Assembly (NCBI GenBank): GCA_037974335.1
Contig: CM075760.1
Span: 57,627,812-57,691,811, forward strand
From: Prionace glauca
Lineage: Eukaryota; Chordata; Chondrichthyes; Carcharhiniformes; Carcharhinidae
Length of the DNA: 64,000 bases
Direction of reading: 5' to 3'
The position numbers and the translations under genes were made by a program. Positions 1 through 11,039 of this stretch are shown one piece after another (position 1 is the stretch's first letter; each line of letters starts with the position of its first letter). Under the pieces are notes generated by a model. It had not been told where the DNA came from. It made no database searches and was given only the letters and a program-made list of their open reading frames with translations.

Positions 1-435
1 TCTGAAACGTGTCACCGAAAGAGCAACCATTGGAAATCGCTCTATTGATAAATTTGGGCTTTGCTCATGATCCCGCCTAAAGCATTTTCAAATAAACTTC
101 ATTGCAGTGTTAATGTAATCCTTCTTGTAACACCGATAAATAAACATTAAATCAAAAAAAACATGGAGAACCAGCTACAGATGGTATTAAACAGATACAG
201 ACTCCGAGGTTTATTTACAAGAAGCAGGTTTCAGAACACAAGGGGTCACATGTAAGCCTGCACACATCATTGTCGACAACACAGTTCAAACACACATGGC
301 TCCGTTCAGTGACTCTTCAAACCTTTAGCTTTAACCTCAGTGATAGTGTTTAAGAGAGACTGGGAAAGATGGTGAAGGAATGAGAGAGCATTATACTCAG
401 CGGATAATTGAGCAAATGGGAGTATTTTCTGTGGA
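1..435. other. No gene recognised
   Basis: AT-rich stretch with two AATAAA hexamers but no coding pattern, RSS or known repeat that I can see. Confidence 0.5.
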
Positions 436-1045
436 GCAGCAATTCTGTTCAGAAGTGATTTTCAGACTTGTATCCAATCAAGGCAGGTTTGGAAAAGGTT
501 GAAAAGGAGCAGAGACAATCGGCTCGCCCCTCAATGCGAGACTGGATGGCGGTATTTCCCCTGATCTTTATGCAGTGGAGGGAGCGATTAGCAGACTGCG
601 GTTTGAGCAGTCGACTGTTAGAGGATGCGATGGTTCATGCCAAACTGTAATGGGGACAATCTATAAGTAATTTTCAGAGACAAGTGGATAAATATTTGAC
701 CAGCAAATGGAATTTTTAAGAATATAAGATACATTGAATGCAAGTGCCGATAAAGAATAAGTGGATAACCCATCAACTGAGACAGTACGTGAGCAATGGG
801 CCGAATGGTCTCTTAGTGCTACAACAATTTACGGTTCCAAGATTATGCACGGCTCTTTTCAATTAGAAAGATGCCAGAGCACAATTCTTGCAACACAATT
901 TACTTTGTTGCTGCAGTGAGGAAGGAGATGCTCGGAAGCAGTGACGGTTCAAGTGGTTTCTGGGTTGAGAAACAGCCAATTGCTGAGTGGCACCGTGAGA
1001 AACGTCAGATACCGATATCCCATAATTATCCAATCGGTGACAGTG
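436..1045 (+). repeat. Left copy of an inverted duplication
   Basis: This segment matches the reverse complement of 9039-9912 over most of its length. Shared blocks lie at about 440-655 (with 9680-9910), 755-830 (with 9535-9600) and 940-1040 (with 9045-9140). The short open frame at 468-650 is part of the repeat and has no recognisable protein signature. The left copy lies directly upstream of a V segment. The right copy has no V beside it. Confidence 0.75.
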
Positions 1046-1190
1046 TGGCCCTTGGGTCACACATTGAATGGGGGAATGTGAAGCTCTCGCCTCTCCTCTC
1101 CCTCCCCAACATTCAGAGTCTGGGCCTCGGCTGCAAGTCCCAGTTTAGAGAGTAGATCCTGATTGATGTTCTTGTGTATCTTCATCAATC

Positions 1191-1618
1191 ATGAAGAGAA
1201 ACCCCCGCAAAGAGCTACTTCCAGTTGGAGGTCTGATGCTGCTGATATTGTGTGAGTTTATTGATTTACTCAGACGGATTATTTTAACAATCCCTTCATA
1301 CCGTGTAGTTAGAGATTGATTTTCTTCTGTTCACAGACGTTCAGTGTGAGGATCAGAGCTCCCATCGTGAGGAGGTCGTATCTCGGGAAGGGGAGCGGGT
1401 TGAACTCAAGTGTCGGCTCTCTGTTGCTCCAGGTCATACAGTAGCCTGGTACAGACAAACACTGAGAGGACCTCCAACAATTCTCGCCTCCATTTACGAG
1501 GGGAATGTGACAGAAGGACGATATACACAGTCCTTTGACCGAGTAAAGAATTCCTACACCATGTCTATAGATGAGACGACGGTTCTGTTCTCCGGAATGT
1601 ATCTCTGTGCGAAGCAGA
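1191..1618 (+). CDS. TCR alpha/delta-type V segment (V1)
   Basis: Two-exon germline V segment. Leader exon 1191-1251 starts MKRNPRK and has a hydrophobic core (LMLLILC); its donor is GTGAGT. The V exon 1337-1618 follows a CAG acceptor in phase 1. Visible immunoglobulin-fold marks are the first Cys (ELKCRL), the framework-2 core VAWYRQ, and the second Cys in GMYLCAKQ. The usual Asp-x-Ala before the second Cys is replaced (VLFSGMYLC). The frame is open from ATG to the RSS heptamer. Ten bases follow the Cys codon, which is normal for a V. The product would be the variable domain of a TCR chain after joining to D/J. Alpha versus delta cannot be decided here. The weak nonamer leaves functionality uncertain. 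Confidence 0.82.
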
Positions 1619-1657
1619 CACAGTGAGACAAAGAGCGGATCCCCTGGTATAATATTC
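1619..1657 (+). promoter_or_regulatory. 23-spacer RSS of V1
   Basis: Heptamer CACAGTG (1619-1625) matches consensus. After 23 bp the nonamer position (1649-1657) reads ATAATATTC, only about 5 of 9 matches to ACAAAAACC, so recombination may be inefficient. Confidence 0.6.
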
Positions 1658-2094
1658 AGTTCACTGCCCTGTCTCCGCTGCACTTTTAAGTTTTCTGCAA
1701 ACCAGAAATGCCATTAATATTCTTCAATGTTACTTTCGCACATTTAATTTTCTATCTAGATAGCGTTCTAACATCCTAAAGTTGCCTTTAAAGATGCAGA
1801 GTATCGAAGCGTATTTAGTTTAAAAACAAAACTGTTCCGCTGTTCCACAAGCAAATTAAAGAGAAAGGCAGAAAAATCTGCCTGTCAAGTATCTAGATGG
1901 ATAATCGAGAAAAAGATAGATCAACAAGGACATAGGTAAATATTCAGATTGATAAGAGGTAGATATGTTGACAGACGCAGACAGACAGATAGGTGGATAG
2001 ACCGTTAGTTAACTTTTTTAGCCAATATGCATAAGAGCTTTATTTAATTATCCCTGTATGTATCTTTATGTTAATTTTGTTCTTGTTTTGACAG

Positions 2095-2395
2095 ATGTTC
2101 ATTGTCACTCGAAGACACTTCAGATATCAACGTATCGGGTAAATCAAGGACAGACCATCTCTCTTCATCACAATATTACTGTTACTGGGAATGAGTTTGT
2201 ATTTTGGTACCGGCAATTCACCGATCAAGCTCCAGAGAACGTCGTTTCCACATTCAGAGATGAAACAGCTGAGGGAATGTTTAAAGTATCGTAGGCAGTG
2301 AGAAAGGATACATCGGCCTCAGTGTTAACACGGTCGAACTGTCAGCTGCTGCGGTGGATACAGTGCAGTTGAGGCACTGTGAAACAGAGAGATGC
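2095..2395 (+). pseudogene. TCR V pseudogene
   Basis: A V exon after a TTTTGACAG acceptor. It reads VHCHSKTLQIS, QGQTISLHHNIT, FVFWYRQF and then TFRDETAEGMFKVS before a stop at about 2292. The rest of framework 3 (GYIGLSVNTVELSAAAVDT) continues in another frame and ends in RHC. The first structural Cys is replaced by His (SLHHNIT). No leader exon with a good signal peptide was found upstream. No convincing RSS follows. The host V has therefore decayed through loss of Cys, a frame change and a stop. It is distantly similar to V1. Confidence 0.75.
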
Positions 2396-3574
2396 AAAGC
2401 CTGTACAGTAACTCACTCGACATGGGCACTGTGGAGACAAACATCCCATGGTCTTTAGAAGAGAACGTAGTTCAATCAATATCGATATAACAAGTTTTTC
2501 TTGCGAGTTATATGATGGAATTAAAACAATATATTTTAATGTTTCTATTAATAGAACTTGCAGGAAAAACCCACATTAGAAATATACAAATTACTCCTTG
2601 ACTCATCATAAAACTGAGACAAATGATCTTGTATCAATATGAAGCAGCAAATGGAGAAAAATGAAAACAATAACAAACGTATCAGATATAGAATAGTAAC
2701 ATAGATGTAAAAAAAAACATAATAAACTGTTGCAATATAAATCCAGTGATATCATGTAACAATATTCGAGAACAACATAGAGGATCATTGCTTCACTGAT
2801 GACGTTCCCTTTAGTTAAACCTTGTAGAACCGTCAGTTCCCCCTGTTACAGGTGACAGCTGGTGTTACAGGAAATATCTGCGCGCCTCAACACCGCAAAC
2901 CGCAGTGTATTTAGAGCAATAGCTTTTATGTCAATTAAGGAATACCGGGCACTGAAGCAGGTCTTCTGGACAAGAAGCTTTGGGTTCGAAACTGCTTTGT
3001 GGTCTTTTGGCAGCAGAGCTGTGTTCTCCTTGTCACCAAGTGTTGAATATCAGGGTCTGAATTCTTCCAGTATGCCTAATAACAGGTGGTGAGAACAGAA
3101 CAGGTTCCTGGTCACTCATACTGCAGGAGGTAATGAAAGCCACTGCAGTAATTTGTCAGGCATAATCATGAGCAATCTAATGGAAATCTGTGGTCACCTA
3201 GCGCCACGTCAAGGCATGATGCCTGGAGGATGAGGTGGGAACAGGAGACTTAGAGAGTGAACTCTATATAGCGTTGTATCCTAATGTCATTGGGTAGCCT
3301 GAGTACGACGTTCAAGACAATATAGATCATCAATATGGCTCCTCAATGTAGCAGAAAGAGAGCGAGGATGGATGAAAAGACAGAAAGAGAGAGAGAGGTG
3401 TCCATTATTTGGTTCAAATTTGCGACAAGTTCAATGTAACCGGCACATATTTGAATTCCCCAATCCCTTTACTCCAGGGTCAGAGTGATAAGAATTTCTG
3501 ATTGAGAATTCTTACTGCCTCCTGCGGTGATGAAGTTTGTAACATCACCACAACTATAGGCATATGGATAACAT
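2396..3574. other. No gene recognised
   Basis: AT-rich sequence with short chance ORFs on both strands. I see no V, GPCR or LINE signature here. Confidence 0.5.
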
Positions 3575-3677
3575 GGGAATAGTTTAGGTTAGAGGGTCAT
3601 TAGATTGGTCCCACTGACCGGCGCAACATTGAGGGCCGAAGGGCCGGTACTGCACTATAATGTTCTATGTTCTACAC
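3575..3677 (+). repeat. CR1-type LINE 3' tail
   Basis: Ends with GAGGGCCGAAGGGCCGGTA and a TTCTATG-type terminal repeat. This matches the 3' end of the CR1 family labelled CR1-B below, whose long copies are at 34863-37400 and 42308-44018. Only the tail is present. Confidence 0.65.
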
Positions 3678-4461
3678 TGAAAACGAAATTCCTTAGGTTC
3701 GCAAGTCCCATTTGACCTCTGGAGTCTGTGAAAGGCGCTACATCATTAAAAGTACGATCTCTTTTTTCGAGGGATACCTGTTTGCACAGGTTGCGTTCAT
3801 TGCCTTCCTGATTACACGGGAACCAATAATGTTTAGTTTCAATTTCATTTTCGTTACTTCAGTTTTTTTTCCAGAATAGGTTAATGAGTGGACACCACGC
3901 ACTGGTACTTCCCGGATTCTGTCTTCAGTTCCTTCAGAGATTCTTTCCCCTCCAGGAGAAACCGGCAGTCTATCCGGAACAACACTCCGGGAATTTACCG
4001 AGGAGACAGCGCAGTGTTTAGAAATGCTGCACCGTCAGAGCTGTCAGCCTCTGGATGACCTGTTAAATCTGGGGTACCGTCTTCCCTCTCAGGTGGAGGT
4101 GCCACATGGTCACTGTTTCCACAAACAGCAAGAGAAACATCCTGTTCGGAATGTGTTCACCAATCACAATGACTGACACAGCCAGAGCACTACAATATTA
4201 CTGAATGAAATAATATCATTGTGAGTCCAAAAATAGCTGTTGTGTTTATTACATAAAACACTTCGGGACATTAAAATTTACAAAAATATTCTCAAGCTCA
4301 TTCTTTTAAGTGTCCCGGTGTTTTAATTTTGCAATATATTTGTTATTAATAAAAATATTCCCAGTAAAAAATGAGAAATCGCTACGATTTCAGGTTCCAT
4401 TTCAGACTCAGTCTGATCCAATGTTTGCCTCACGCTCCGTTATGTTGCGTGAGGCTCTGAG
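3678..4461. other. No gene recognised
   Basis: No coding signature. Around 3890-4190 the sequence has the look of an old dispersed repeat, but I cannot name it. Confidence 0.4.
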
Positions 4462-4500
4462 AGTTTTTGTACAGGTTCAGCCCAGCTCTGAGTCTCTGTG
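4462..4500 (-). promoter_or_regulatory. 23-spacer RSS of V2
   Basis: Read on the minus strand: heptamer CACAGAG (4500-4494), 23-bp spacer, nonamer ACAAAAACT (4470-4462). It matches the V-type RSS consensus closely and ends the V exon 11 bases after the second Cys codon. Confidence 0.9.
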
Positions 4501-5423
4501 GGTCTCAGTGCGCAGTAATACACCCCGGAGTCTGTCAGCTCTGTTTTAGACACTTGCAGCGGGACGGTGCGGGTTGTTTCATTGAGCTCCGCTGTAAAAC
4601 GGTCCCCTGGCGATGTCTCTGTTTTGTCGCTGTATCTATTCCTCTTCAGCAGAAACTCCATGGACCCGCTGGAATGCTGTCGGTACCAGAATAAATCTGG
4701 ATTGCTATCACTTGTAGCTGTGTAATTACAGAATAACTGAGCAACATCTCCTTCAGTGACGGTGACTGCAGCCGGTGTCTGTGAAACAGAATCTCCTCCA
4801 CAATGTCCTGTAAGAACGCAAAGAAATATTAAACTAAACAATGCGATTTCACCCTGCCCCCAAGCCCACCCCGAACCCCCCAACCCCATCCCTCACCCCC
4901 AGAATCTGCCGTATTCTTGAACAATAATCTCAGAAAGAAATCACACAGCACAACAACATATATATTTCACAGTTCAGCCGCTGGAAAGAGGAGGTGTTTG
5001 TAGCGTTTAAATAAAACTTCCACCATAAACATTCTGTTCTTTCTAAAGAGATCAGTTCCTCGCCTTCAGTCCCTATAACTGGAAACAGCTCACGGTCTGT
5101 CTGTTTGAAATGTGGCGTTTGCCAAACTCATCCACTGGTATCAGAGGAGCTTCAATCTGAGCCCAACTCATTCTCATTCCAAGGGGGAATTGTGCCTAAT
5201 CCCAACAATGCTCAGCGTTGAGACCAGCGAGATCCTGATAATTTTTCGATGTTGTGATCAATCCATTCCCTGATCACCCATCCACTCCCACTTTCATTGA
5301 GCGAACCGCCTGACAGAGTATATTATGTGGTAGTGATGTATAACACAGAAGTGAGCAACTTGTGAACCTACCGGTTAAAAGAACAGTCGCTATGATGAAT
5401 ACATACAAAGTAACCGGAGACAT
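4501..5423 (-). CDS. TCR alpha/delta-type V segment (V2), intact
   Basis: Leader exon 5423-5372 encodes MSPVTLYVFIIATVLLT, a good signal peptide, with donor GTAGGT. After a 564-bp intron the V exon runs 4807-4501 from a TTCTTACAG acceptor in phase 1. The joined start reads GHCGGDSVSQTPAAV. Marks seen: VTEGDVAQLFCNYT (first Cys), DLFWYRQH, KTELTDSGVYYCALRP (second Cys with the D-S-G-V-Y-Y-C core). Reading frame, both splice sites, both Cys and the Trp are intact, and the RSS is good, so this looks functional. It is transcribed opposite to most V segments here. If D/J/C lie rightward, joining would be by inversion. The longer open frame that starts at 4889 reads through the intron and is not the real start. 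Confidence 0.92.
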
Positions 5424-5682
5424 GTTTGCAGAGAGCTGGAAGCGGATTTGACCAGAATGGGTTGAAGTGTTTTCGTCAAGAGCTGGGAAGAGGTTGAGTC
5501 ATATCCGGGCCCACGTTGATTGGTTCACCACTGAAAACATCATCAGATAACATCCAATTGGTTTCAAGCTCCTTTGATCTCCAATTCAAGCAATGAACTC
5601 ACAGTTCATTCATTTCCAATTCGGCCTCTTGGCGGAGGGGCAATAGCATAAAAGTGAATTTGGTCATCCCAGTACAAAGGAT

Positions 5683-6015
5683 TACCATAGAACCCTACAG
5701 TGCAGAAACAGGCCCTTCGGCCCATCGAGTCTGCACCGAACACAATCCCACCCAGACCCGATCCCCATATCCCTACACATTTTACCTGCTAATCCCTCTA
5801 ACCTACACATCCCAGGATACTAAGGGGCAATTTTAGCATAGCCAATGAACCTAACCCGCACATCTTTGGACTGTGGGAGGAAACCAGAGCACCCGGAGAA
5901 AACCTACGCAGACACGAGGAGAATGTGCAAACTCCACACCCGAGCTGGGAATCGAACCCAGCACCCTGGAGCTGTGAAGCAGCAGTGCTAACCGCTGTGC
6001 TACCGTGCCGCCCAT
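5683..6015 (-). mobile_element. tRNA-headed SINE (HE1/V-SINE-like), near full length
   Basis: On the minus strand it begins GGCGGCACGGTAGCACAG and carries an internal Pol III B box (GGTTCGATTCC). A conserved body follows (TGGTTTCCTCCCACAGTCC). It ends GGGCCGAAGGGCCTGTTTC and then TTCTATGG. The length of about 330 bp looks complete. The 3' end resembles the CR1 tails of this window, as expected of a SINE that borrows LINE machinery. Confidence 0.88.
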
Positions 6016-6115
6016 TACATTCCTCTTCAGCCGTCATTTCAGGCAACGACCGGTCCCCTGAGTCTTGATGGCTCTGTTTCCTCATGGAGAATGACAGCAT
6101 TCATCCTTACAGCAA

Positions 6116-6541
6116 CTCGTTGGAGTTTAGAAGAATGAGGGGAGATCTCATTGAGACGTATAAGATGATGAATGGGATGGATAGGATAGAGGTGGAGAGA
6201 CTCTTCCCGCTCAAAAAGACAGTAGGACTAGGGGGCACAGCCTCAAGATAAAGGGGGGGCGATTTAGAACGGAGTTGAGGAGGAACTTCTTCACTCAAAG
6301 GGTGGTGAATCTCTGGAATTCTCTGCCCGTTGAAGTGGTGGAGGCTGCCTTGCTAAATATTTTCAAAAAGCAGGTTGATGAGTTTTTGATAAGAGAGGGG
6401 ATTAAGGGTTATAGGGAGAGGGCCGGAATGTGGAACTGAGCCACGACAGATCAGCCATGATCTTATTGAATGGCGGGGCAGGCTCGAAGGGCTAGATGGC
6501 CTACTCCTGCTCCTATTTCTTATGTTCTTATGTTCTTATGT
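6116..6541 (+). mobile_element. CR1-A LINE, 3' fragment
   Basis: Encodes the C-terminal part of a CR1-clade ORF2 (FRRMRGDLIETYKMMNG; then RRNFFTQRVVNLWNSLP; then IREGIKGYRERAGMWN and stop). It ends in the TTCTTATG terminal repeat typical of this subfamily. It is 5'-truncated and lies directly beside the SINE at 5683-6015. A one-base change near 6218 shifts the frame within the copy. Confidence 0.85.
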
Positions 6542-6875
6542 AACATAATGGTTTGTTTTCAATCATGTTTGGGACATCAGCTATGGTGCGGGAGAGGATG
6601 AATGTTTAGCTGAAACATCTACTTCATAACAGGGGATGGAATAATGAATGGGCTGCGATATTTCCATTTCATGTTCCCTCACTTTGTAACTTTGTGGTTT
6701 ATGAAATCCTCTTTCAGACAGGGAAATATATCTTGCCTCCCCATTCAACAACTGGTTAATCTGCAAGTTTCATTGTGATAAATAATAAAATGTGTTTTAA
6801 GTCCATCATGTTACTTGCAACCAGAACATTTTATATCGATATTGTTTGATATAGCAATACCGATAGAAAATAAAG

Positions 6876-7437
6876 TACAAAGAACAACACAGCACGGGAA
6901 ACAGGCCCTTCGGCCCAACGAGCCCGCGCCGCCGTCCCATGGTCAGTGACCTATTCATGATTCTAGTCTATGCCTAATGTGCGAGGATCAGGGAGGTCCA
7001 ATATAGGCACCATTTGTTACCCAATCAATCAGCCTAAAAGCACATTTTTGGGATGTGGGAGGAAACCGGAGCACCCGGAGGAAACCCACGCAACCATGGG
7101 GAGAACGCACAAATTCCCACGGACACAGGCCCAAATCCATGTGTCCACACAGCAACAGAGATAGTCTCTGAGCTGTCATGTTGCCCTTGAAATGGTCCAG
7201 TTTAAGCACACCAACGACATGAAGCAATAGGTAACTCCCGAAGCAACATCCAAGAGCAGCCCACCACAACCTGCCGCATGCATGCCCCTTGCTGGTCAAC
7301 AAGGTGGACTTAAATGCCTGTGGAGACAAAAATTCATTATTAAACAGGCGAACACTCTACATCCCTGAGGCAAAAACGGAATCCCAAGCCTACAATGTTT
7401 AGTAAGGCCTGCTATATCCCCCTATATGTAGACAAAG
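6876..7437 (-). mobile_element. CR1-C LINE, 3' untranslated end
   Basis: Closely matches 29819-30363, which there is continuous with the ORF of a CR1-clade LINE. The minus-strand end is GGGCCGAAGGGCCTGTTTCC followed by TGTTGTTCTTTG. The piece is therefore a long LINE 3' region rather than an independent element. Its open frames are not protein-coding. Confidence 0.75.
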
Positions 7438-7454
7438 TAGTCCCTGTCAGTGTT

Positions 7455-7570
7455 TGAAGTCTCATAACACCAAATTAAAGTCCAATAGATTTATTTGACA
7501 GCACAAACCACTAGCTTTCGGAGCGCTGCCCCTTTATCAGGCGAATGGGAGTTTTGTCTGTACCAGGATA
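7455..7570. repeat. Single arm of a fold-back repeat
   Basis: Contains CTAGCTTTCGGAGCGCTGC with flanking TTAAAGTCCAATAG. It is related to the arms of the complete fold-back element at 59262-60045. Confidence 0.6.
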
Positions 7571-7664
7571 TGGTGTCGTTTGTAAAAACGGAGCGCCGAC
7601 TGCTAGGTTCAACCCGATCGAACCAGCCTGCTCATGTTGGGAGCTCTGACGCTCTTTACTCCGA

Positions 7665-7803
7665 GGGTAGTTCTTCACTCAGAGGGTAGTAAGGGTGTGG
7701 AATGCCCTGCCTGCAGCAGTTGTGGACTCGCCAACATTAAGGGCGTTCAAATGGTCAGTGGATAGGCATATGGGTATGTTTTTTCTTTGTTCTTTGTTCT
7801 TTA
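7665..7803 (+). mobile_element. Decayed CR1 LINE 3' end
   Basis: A broken frame reads GVWNALPAAVVDSPTLRAF and then SVDRHMG, the usual C-terminus of CR1 ORF2. It ends with a TTTGTTCTTTGTTCTTT tail. Confidence 0.75.
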
Positions 7804-7917
7804 AATGTGACATTTCCAATTCAGATGCTAAAGAGGAAATTTCCCTGATGCTGATTCCGACAGAACTGGTGCAGACCGGGAAGTAACACAGGATTGTTGT
7901 ACAGCAATAAATCTATA

Positions 7918-7989
7918 TTCCCTGACCGGGAATTGAACCCGGGCCGCGGCGGTGAAAGCGCCGAATCCTAACCACTAGACCACCAGGGA
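7918..7989 (-). tRNA. tRNA-Glu-TTC: tRNA-Glu (anticodon TTC)
   Basis: 72-nt gene on the minus strand, starting TCCCTGGTGGTCTAGTGG and ending with discriminator A after a complete 7-bp acceptor stem (one G-T pair). The anticodon loop CTTTCAC gives TTC. The D-stem/A box is canonical. The B box GGTTCAATTCC is acceptable: A replaces the commoner G, which the consensus allows. The sequence is nearly identical to the conserved vertebrate tRNA-Glu as I know it. No run of four T was seen in the about 130 bp downstream, so termination may be inefficient. Confidence 0.9.
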
Positions 7990-8054
7990 AGCTGGCTAAT
8001 TTTAAAATATTAATTTATCCATGCGCCACCTGCCTTTTGTTTTATTTCTACACA

Positions 8055-8290
8055 GGGAACACAACCTCAGGATAAGGCGCTGATGATTCAGGACTGAGAT
8101 GAGGAGAAATTGCTTCACTCAAAGGCAGGTGAATCTTGGGAATTCTCTACTCCAGAGGGTTTTGATGTTCCATCACTGAACACATTTCAGTTTGGGTTAG
8201 ACAGATTTATGATCTATCCAGGAATGAATGGAAACAGGAATATGGAATTGGAACAAATGCTCAGCCACAAGTTCATTTTTCAATTGTATT
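8055..8290 (+). mobile_element. Old CR1 LINE 3' fragment
   Basis: Degenerate homology to CR1 3' ends (GAGGAGAAATTGCTTCACTC, then GGAATTCTCTACTCCAGAGG). No frame remains open. Confidence 0.55.
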
Positions 8291-8297
8291 TGTTTAA

Positions 8298-8400
8298 AGT
8301 TATAATTACACATATATATTATATATATATGATATATATATATGTAATGGTGTACAGATATATATATATGTGTGTATATGTATATATAATGTTATATGTA
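8298..8400. repeat. (TA)n-rich simple repeat
   Basis: Imperfect TA/TATG microsatellite. Confidence 0.85.
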
Positions 8401-8558
8401 ATATGTTTGATGTCAATCGTCATTAAATAATGTTGGTAATACCAGATAACAGTACAGCCGGAAACAATTGACAGCTAATTTTTATTGGCACCCACGGACC
8501 CATTGCCAACAGCAACTGTTTAACCGTGAATGCTGATGATGAGGAAATAGTAAAATTC

Positions 8559-8633
8559 CGTCTCTGGGTGGTCTCGAACCACCAACCTTTACGGTTAACA
8601 GCCAAACGCGCTGACCAATTGCGCCACAGAGAC
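8559..8633 (-). tRNA. tRNA-Asn-GTT: tRNA-Asn (anticodon GTT), one-base insertion
   Basis: 75-nt minus-strand gene starting GTCTCTGTGGCGCAATTGG. The acceptor stem is a perfect 7 bp, the T arm GGTGG-TTCGAGA-CCACC is perfect, and the anticodon loop CTGTTAA gives GTT. Compared with the canonical 74-nt vertebrate tRNA-Asn, one base is inserted just 3' of the anticodon stem. Pairing there is weakened (a T-T mismatch and a T-G wobble). A TTTT terminator follows at once (minus-strand 8555-8552). It may be a functional variant or an early pseudogene. Confidence 0.8.
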
Positions 8634-8639
8634 AGCAAC

Positions 8640-9038
8640 TAAATATACTCCCAACCAGTTTGGGACCAATGATCACGCAATCTGAAGTTTAATTTTATTA
8701 TTCATGCACTGGGGTTTGCTTCTATCAGGGCTACAATTAACCCTGTCTCATTTGTGACTGTTCATGGCAGTGTTCACTCCAATCACACATTTGGTGCAGT
8801 CTTGTACAGTAATGCACTAGGCCATGTTTCTTTATATACTGCGTTTGACTCATTTGAATCATTATTGCAATAGACTTTGCAACTGTTTACAGTACATTAC
8901 ATGCCGCTTCATTTATTAATACATGTAGACATGCCATGATAAATGCTACAAGTCATCGTCTCTGGACTATTATTACTTAGTCAAGAGTTCACTTACGTTA
9001 CATTAGGCTCCATCTCAGATATTATTGTACGATTGATA
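8640..9038. other. No gene recognised
   Basis: AT-rich. A V segment would be expected here if the inverted duplication had carried one across, but none is visible. Confidence 0.5.
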
Positions 9039-9912
9039 CGATTGGACTATTATGGGATGTCGGTCTCTGACGCTGCTCACGGTGCCACTGAGAGATCGGC
9101 TGTTTCTCAAACCATTGTCCACTTGAACCGTCAATGACACCCCGGCCCTCTCTGCATCCTATGTGAAGCAGCAGAGTACATTATTTCACAACGGCTGTGC
9201 TCTGTTATCCAGCATAGAACCCTACAGTGCAGAAACAGGCCCTTCGGCCCATCGAGTCTGCACCGAACACAATCCCACCCAGACCCCGTCCCCATATCCC
9301 TACACATTTACCTGCTAATCCCCCTAACCTACACATCCCAGGACACTAAGGGGCAATTTTAGCATAGCCAATGAACCTAACCCGCACATCTTTGGACTGT
9401 GGGAGGAAACCGGAGCACCCGGAGAAAACCCACGCAGACACGAGGAGAATGTGCAAACTCCACACAGGCAATCCTTCTAAATGAGCAGAGCAGTTCATCG
9501 TCTGAGAATTATAGAGTCTTAAAGAACAAACAGACGCCATTCGGCCCATTGCTCGCGTACTGTCTCTGCTGAAGGGTATCCACTTATTCCTAACCAACAG
9601 ATTGCTTTCAATATTAATTATATATATATTTCTCATTCCGTTTACTACCCAAATATTAAATATCTTAGTAAATTACTTCTACATTATGTCTCCATTACAG
9701 ATTGGCATGGATCATCGCAATTTCTGACATCGTCTGCTCAAAACACAAGTCTTCTAATCGCTCCCTCCACTTTCATAGAGTTAGCCTGAAATGCTGCCAT
9801 CCATTCACCCCCTGCGAGACCAGCCGGATTAATTCTGTTTCTTCTTAACCTTTTCCAAACTTGAATTGATCGGGTAGAAGTCTGCCAACCACTTCTGAAC
9901 AGAGGTTCTGCT
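9039..9912 (-). repeat. Right copy of the inverted duplication
   Basis: Reverse complement of 436-1045, lengthened by a SINE at 9211-9472. Homology resumes on both sides of the SINE, so the SINE arrived after the duplication. Confidence 0.75.
9211..9472 (-). mobile_element. tRNA-headed SINE, 5'-truncated
   Basis: Same family as 5683-6015. It has the body and 3' end, but the tRNA-like head is missing (the copy stops at TGTGTGGAGTTTGC on the minus strand). Confidence 0.85.
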
Positions 9913-11039
9913 CTTGTCCGGTGTGGGGGTGAAAATGCCCCAGTTGATCAAGTGGCACTCCCCTCAACACTGTGCTTCCTTATCCCAACTCCACGTTTTC
10001 CAGTGTCTCACACACTGTCTGTCAGGTTAACACTGAAAGAGGAAAGAGTCTCCCGCTCAGCACTGCACATTCTCATCCCAACTCTATCTTTCCCAATCTC
10101 TCTCACACACTGTCTCTGAGGTTAACACGAAACGAACGAAGAATCAATAAACTGATCCAAGTGTTGCGAACTGTGCTCGCGAGAATGGTGTGTTCAGCGT
10201 TAGACTTGTAGCCTTACATTATGAAATCTGTGTTGTGAGTAAATATTTGATTATTGATATGTTTAATGTCATTGGCAGCTTCTTCTCCTTCTGACCCGAG
10301 TCCTTTCTCTCCTTTGATTCAGTAAAATAATAATTACTTATTATTTTCTGGCTCATTTCCTCTAGTTTTTGTTTTGCTATGGGTTAAACAGAGGCAGCCT
10401 TTTCATGAACTGAGTTGTATGTCTGTTAGTTACAGAATTGCATTCATTCACCTATCTGAACAATCCCGCCAGATGGGGAGATTTGGTTTCCCGCATTTAT
10501 CATATTCAGTCCATAAATTGTTGCATTATTTGATTTATTTTATAGCGATAGGGTGGGTTGGACGGTGGTGGGTGGATGGGGTGAGAGTTCTCCTGAGAAG
10601 GAGATACCCAATATTAAGCAATAGAATGAACAGGTTGAGAGAGAGTCTGTATCATATGACGCATGCTGTGTCTGTAACTCTGCAGACGGAAACACCCACT
10701 TTTGGGGCATAAATTGCCCCTCCCACTGCGCTGCAGGTCCAACAAACCCCGGACGAGAGAATAACATGCCCAATAACAGAAGGCAGTCAATATGGGTCAG
10801 AGCGCCAGCAGCAAAGACAGCTGACAATGCTGCTGTTATTTCTTCATATTTTCAATTCAGAACAGCGAAGAGTTAGTAACCAGTGCGCCCCCTGACGGAA
10901 GTTCTGAAACTTTCAATGTTGGGATAACGAGCAAAGTACAAATTTATCAATGGGTCATTTCCAGTGCCCGAGTTTTAGGAGATATGTTTCAGAAAATTCA
11001 GCCGTTTAAATATCTCGTAAATAGTAAACATTAGTTACT
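9913..11039. other. No gene recognised
   Basis: Short ORFs only, none with a protein signature. Two similar pieces at 9985-10035 and 10075-10125 (CTCACACACTGTCTG-like) hint at a small local duplication. Confidence 0.45.

Noticed and set aside
4808-4889. Upstream start of the V2 open frame
   Set aside because: This part is intron read-through; the acceptor at 4808 and the separate leader at 5423-5372 explain the gene better.
7918-8633. tRNA-like sequences as SINE heads
   Set aside because: Neither is followed by the SINE body, and both have full acceptor stems, so they are kept as tRNA genes.
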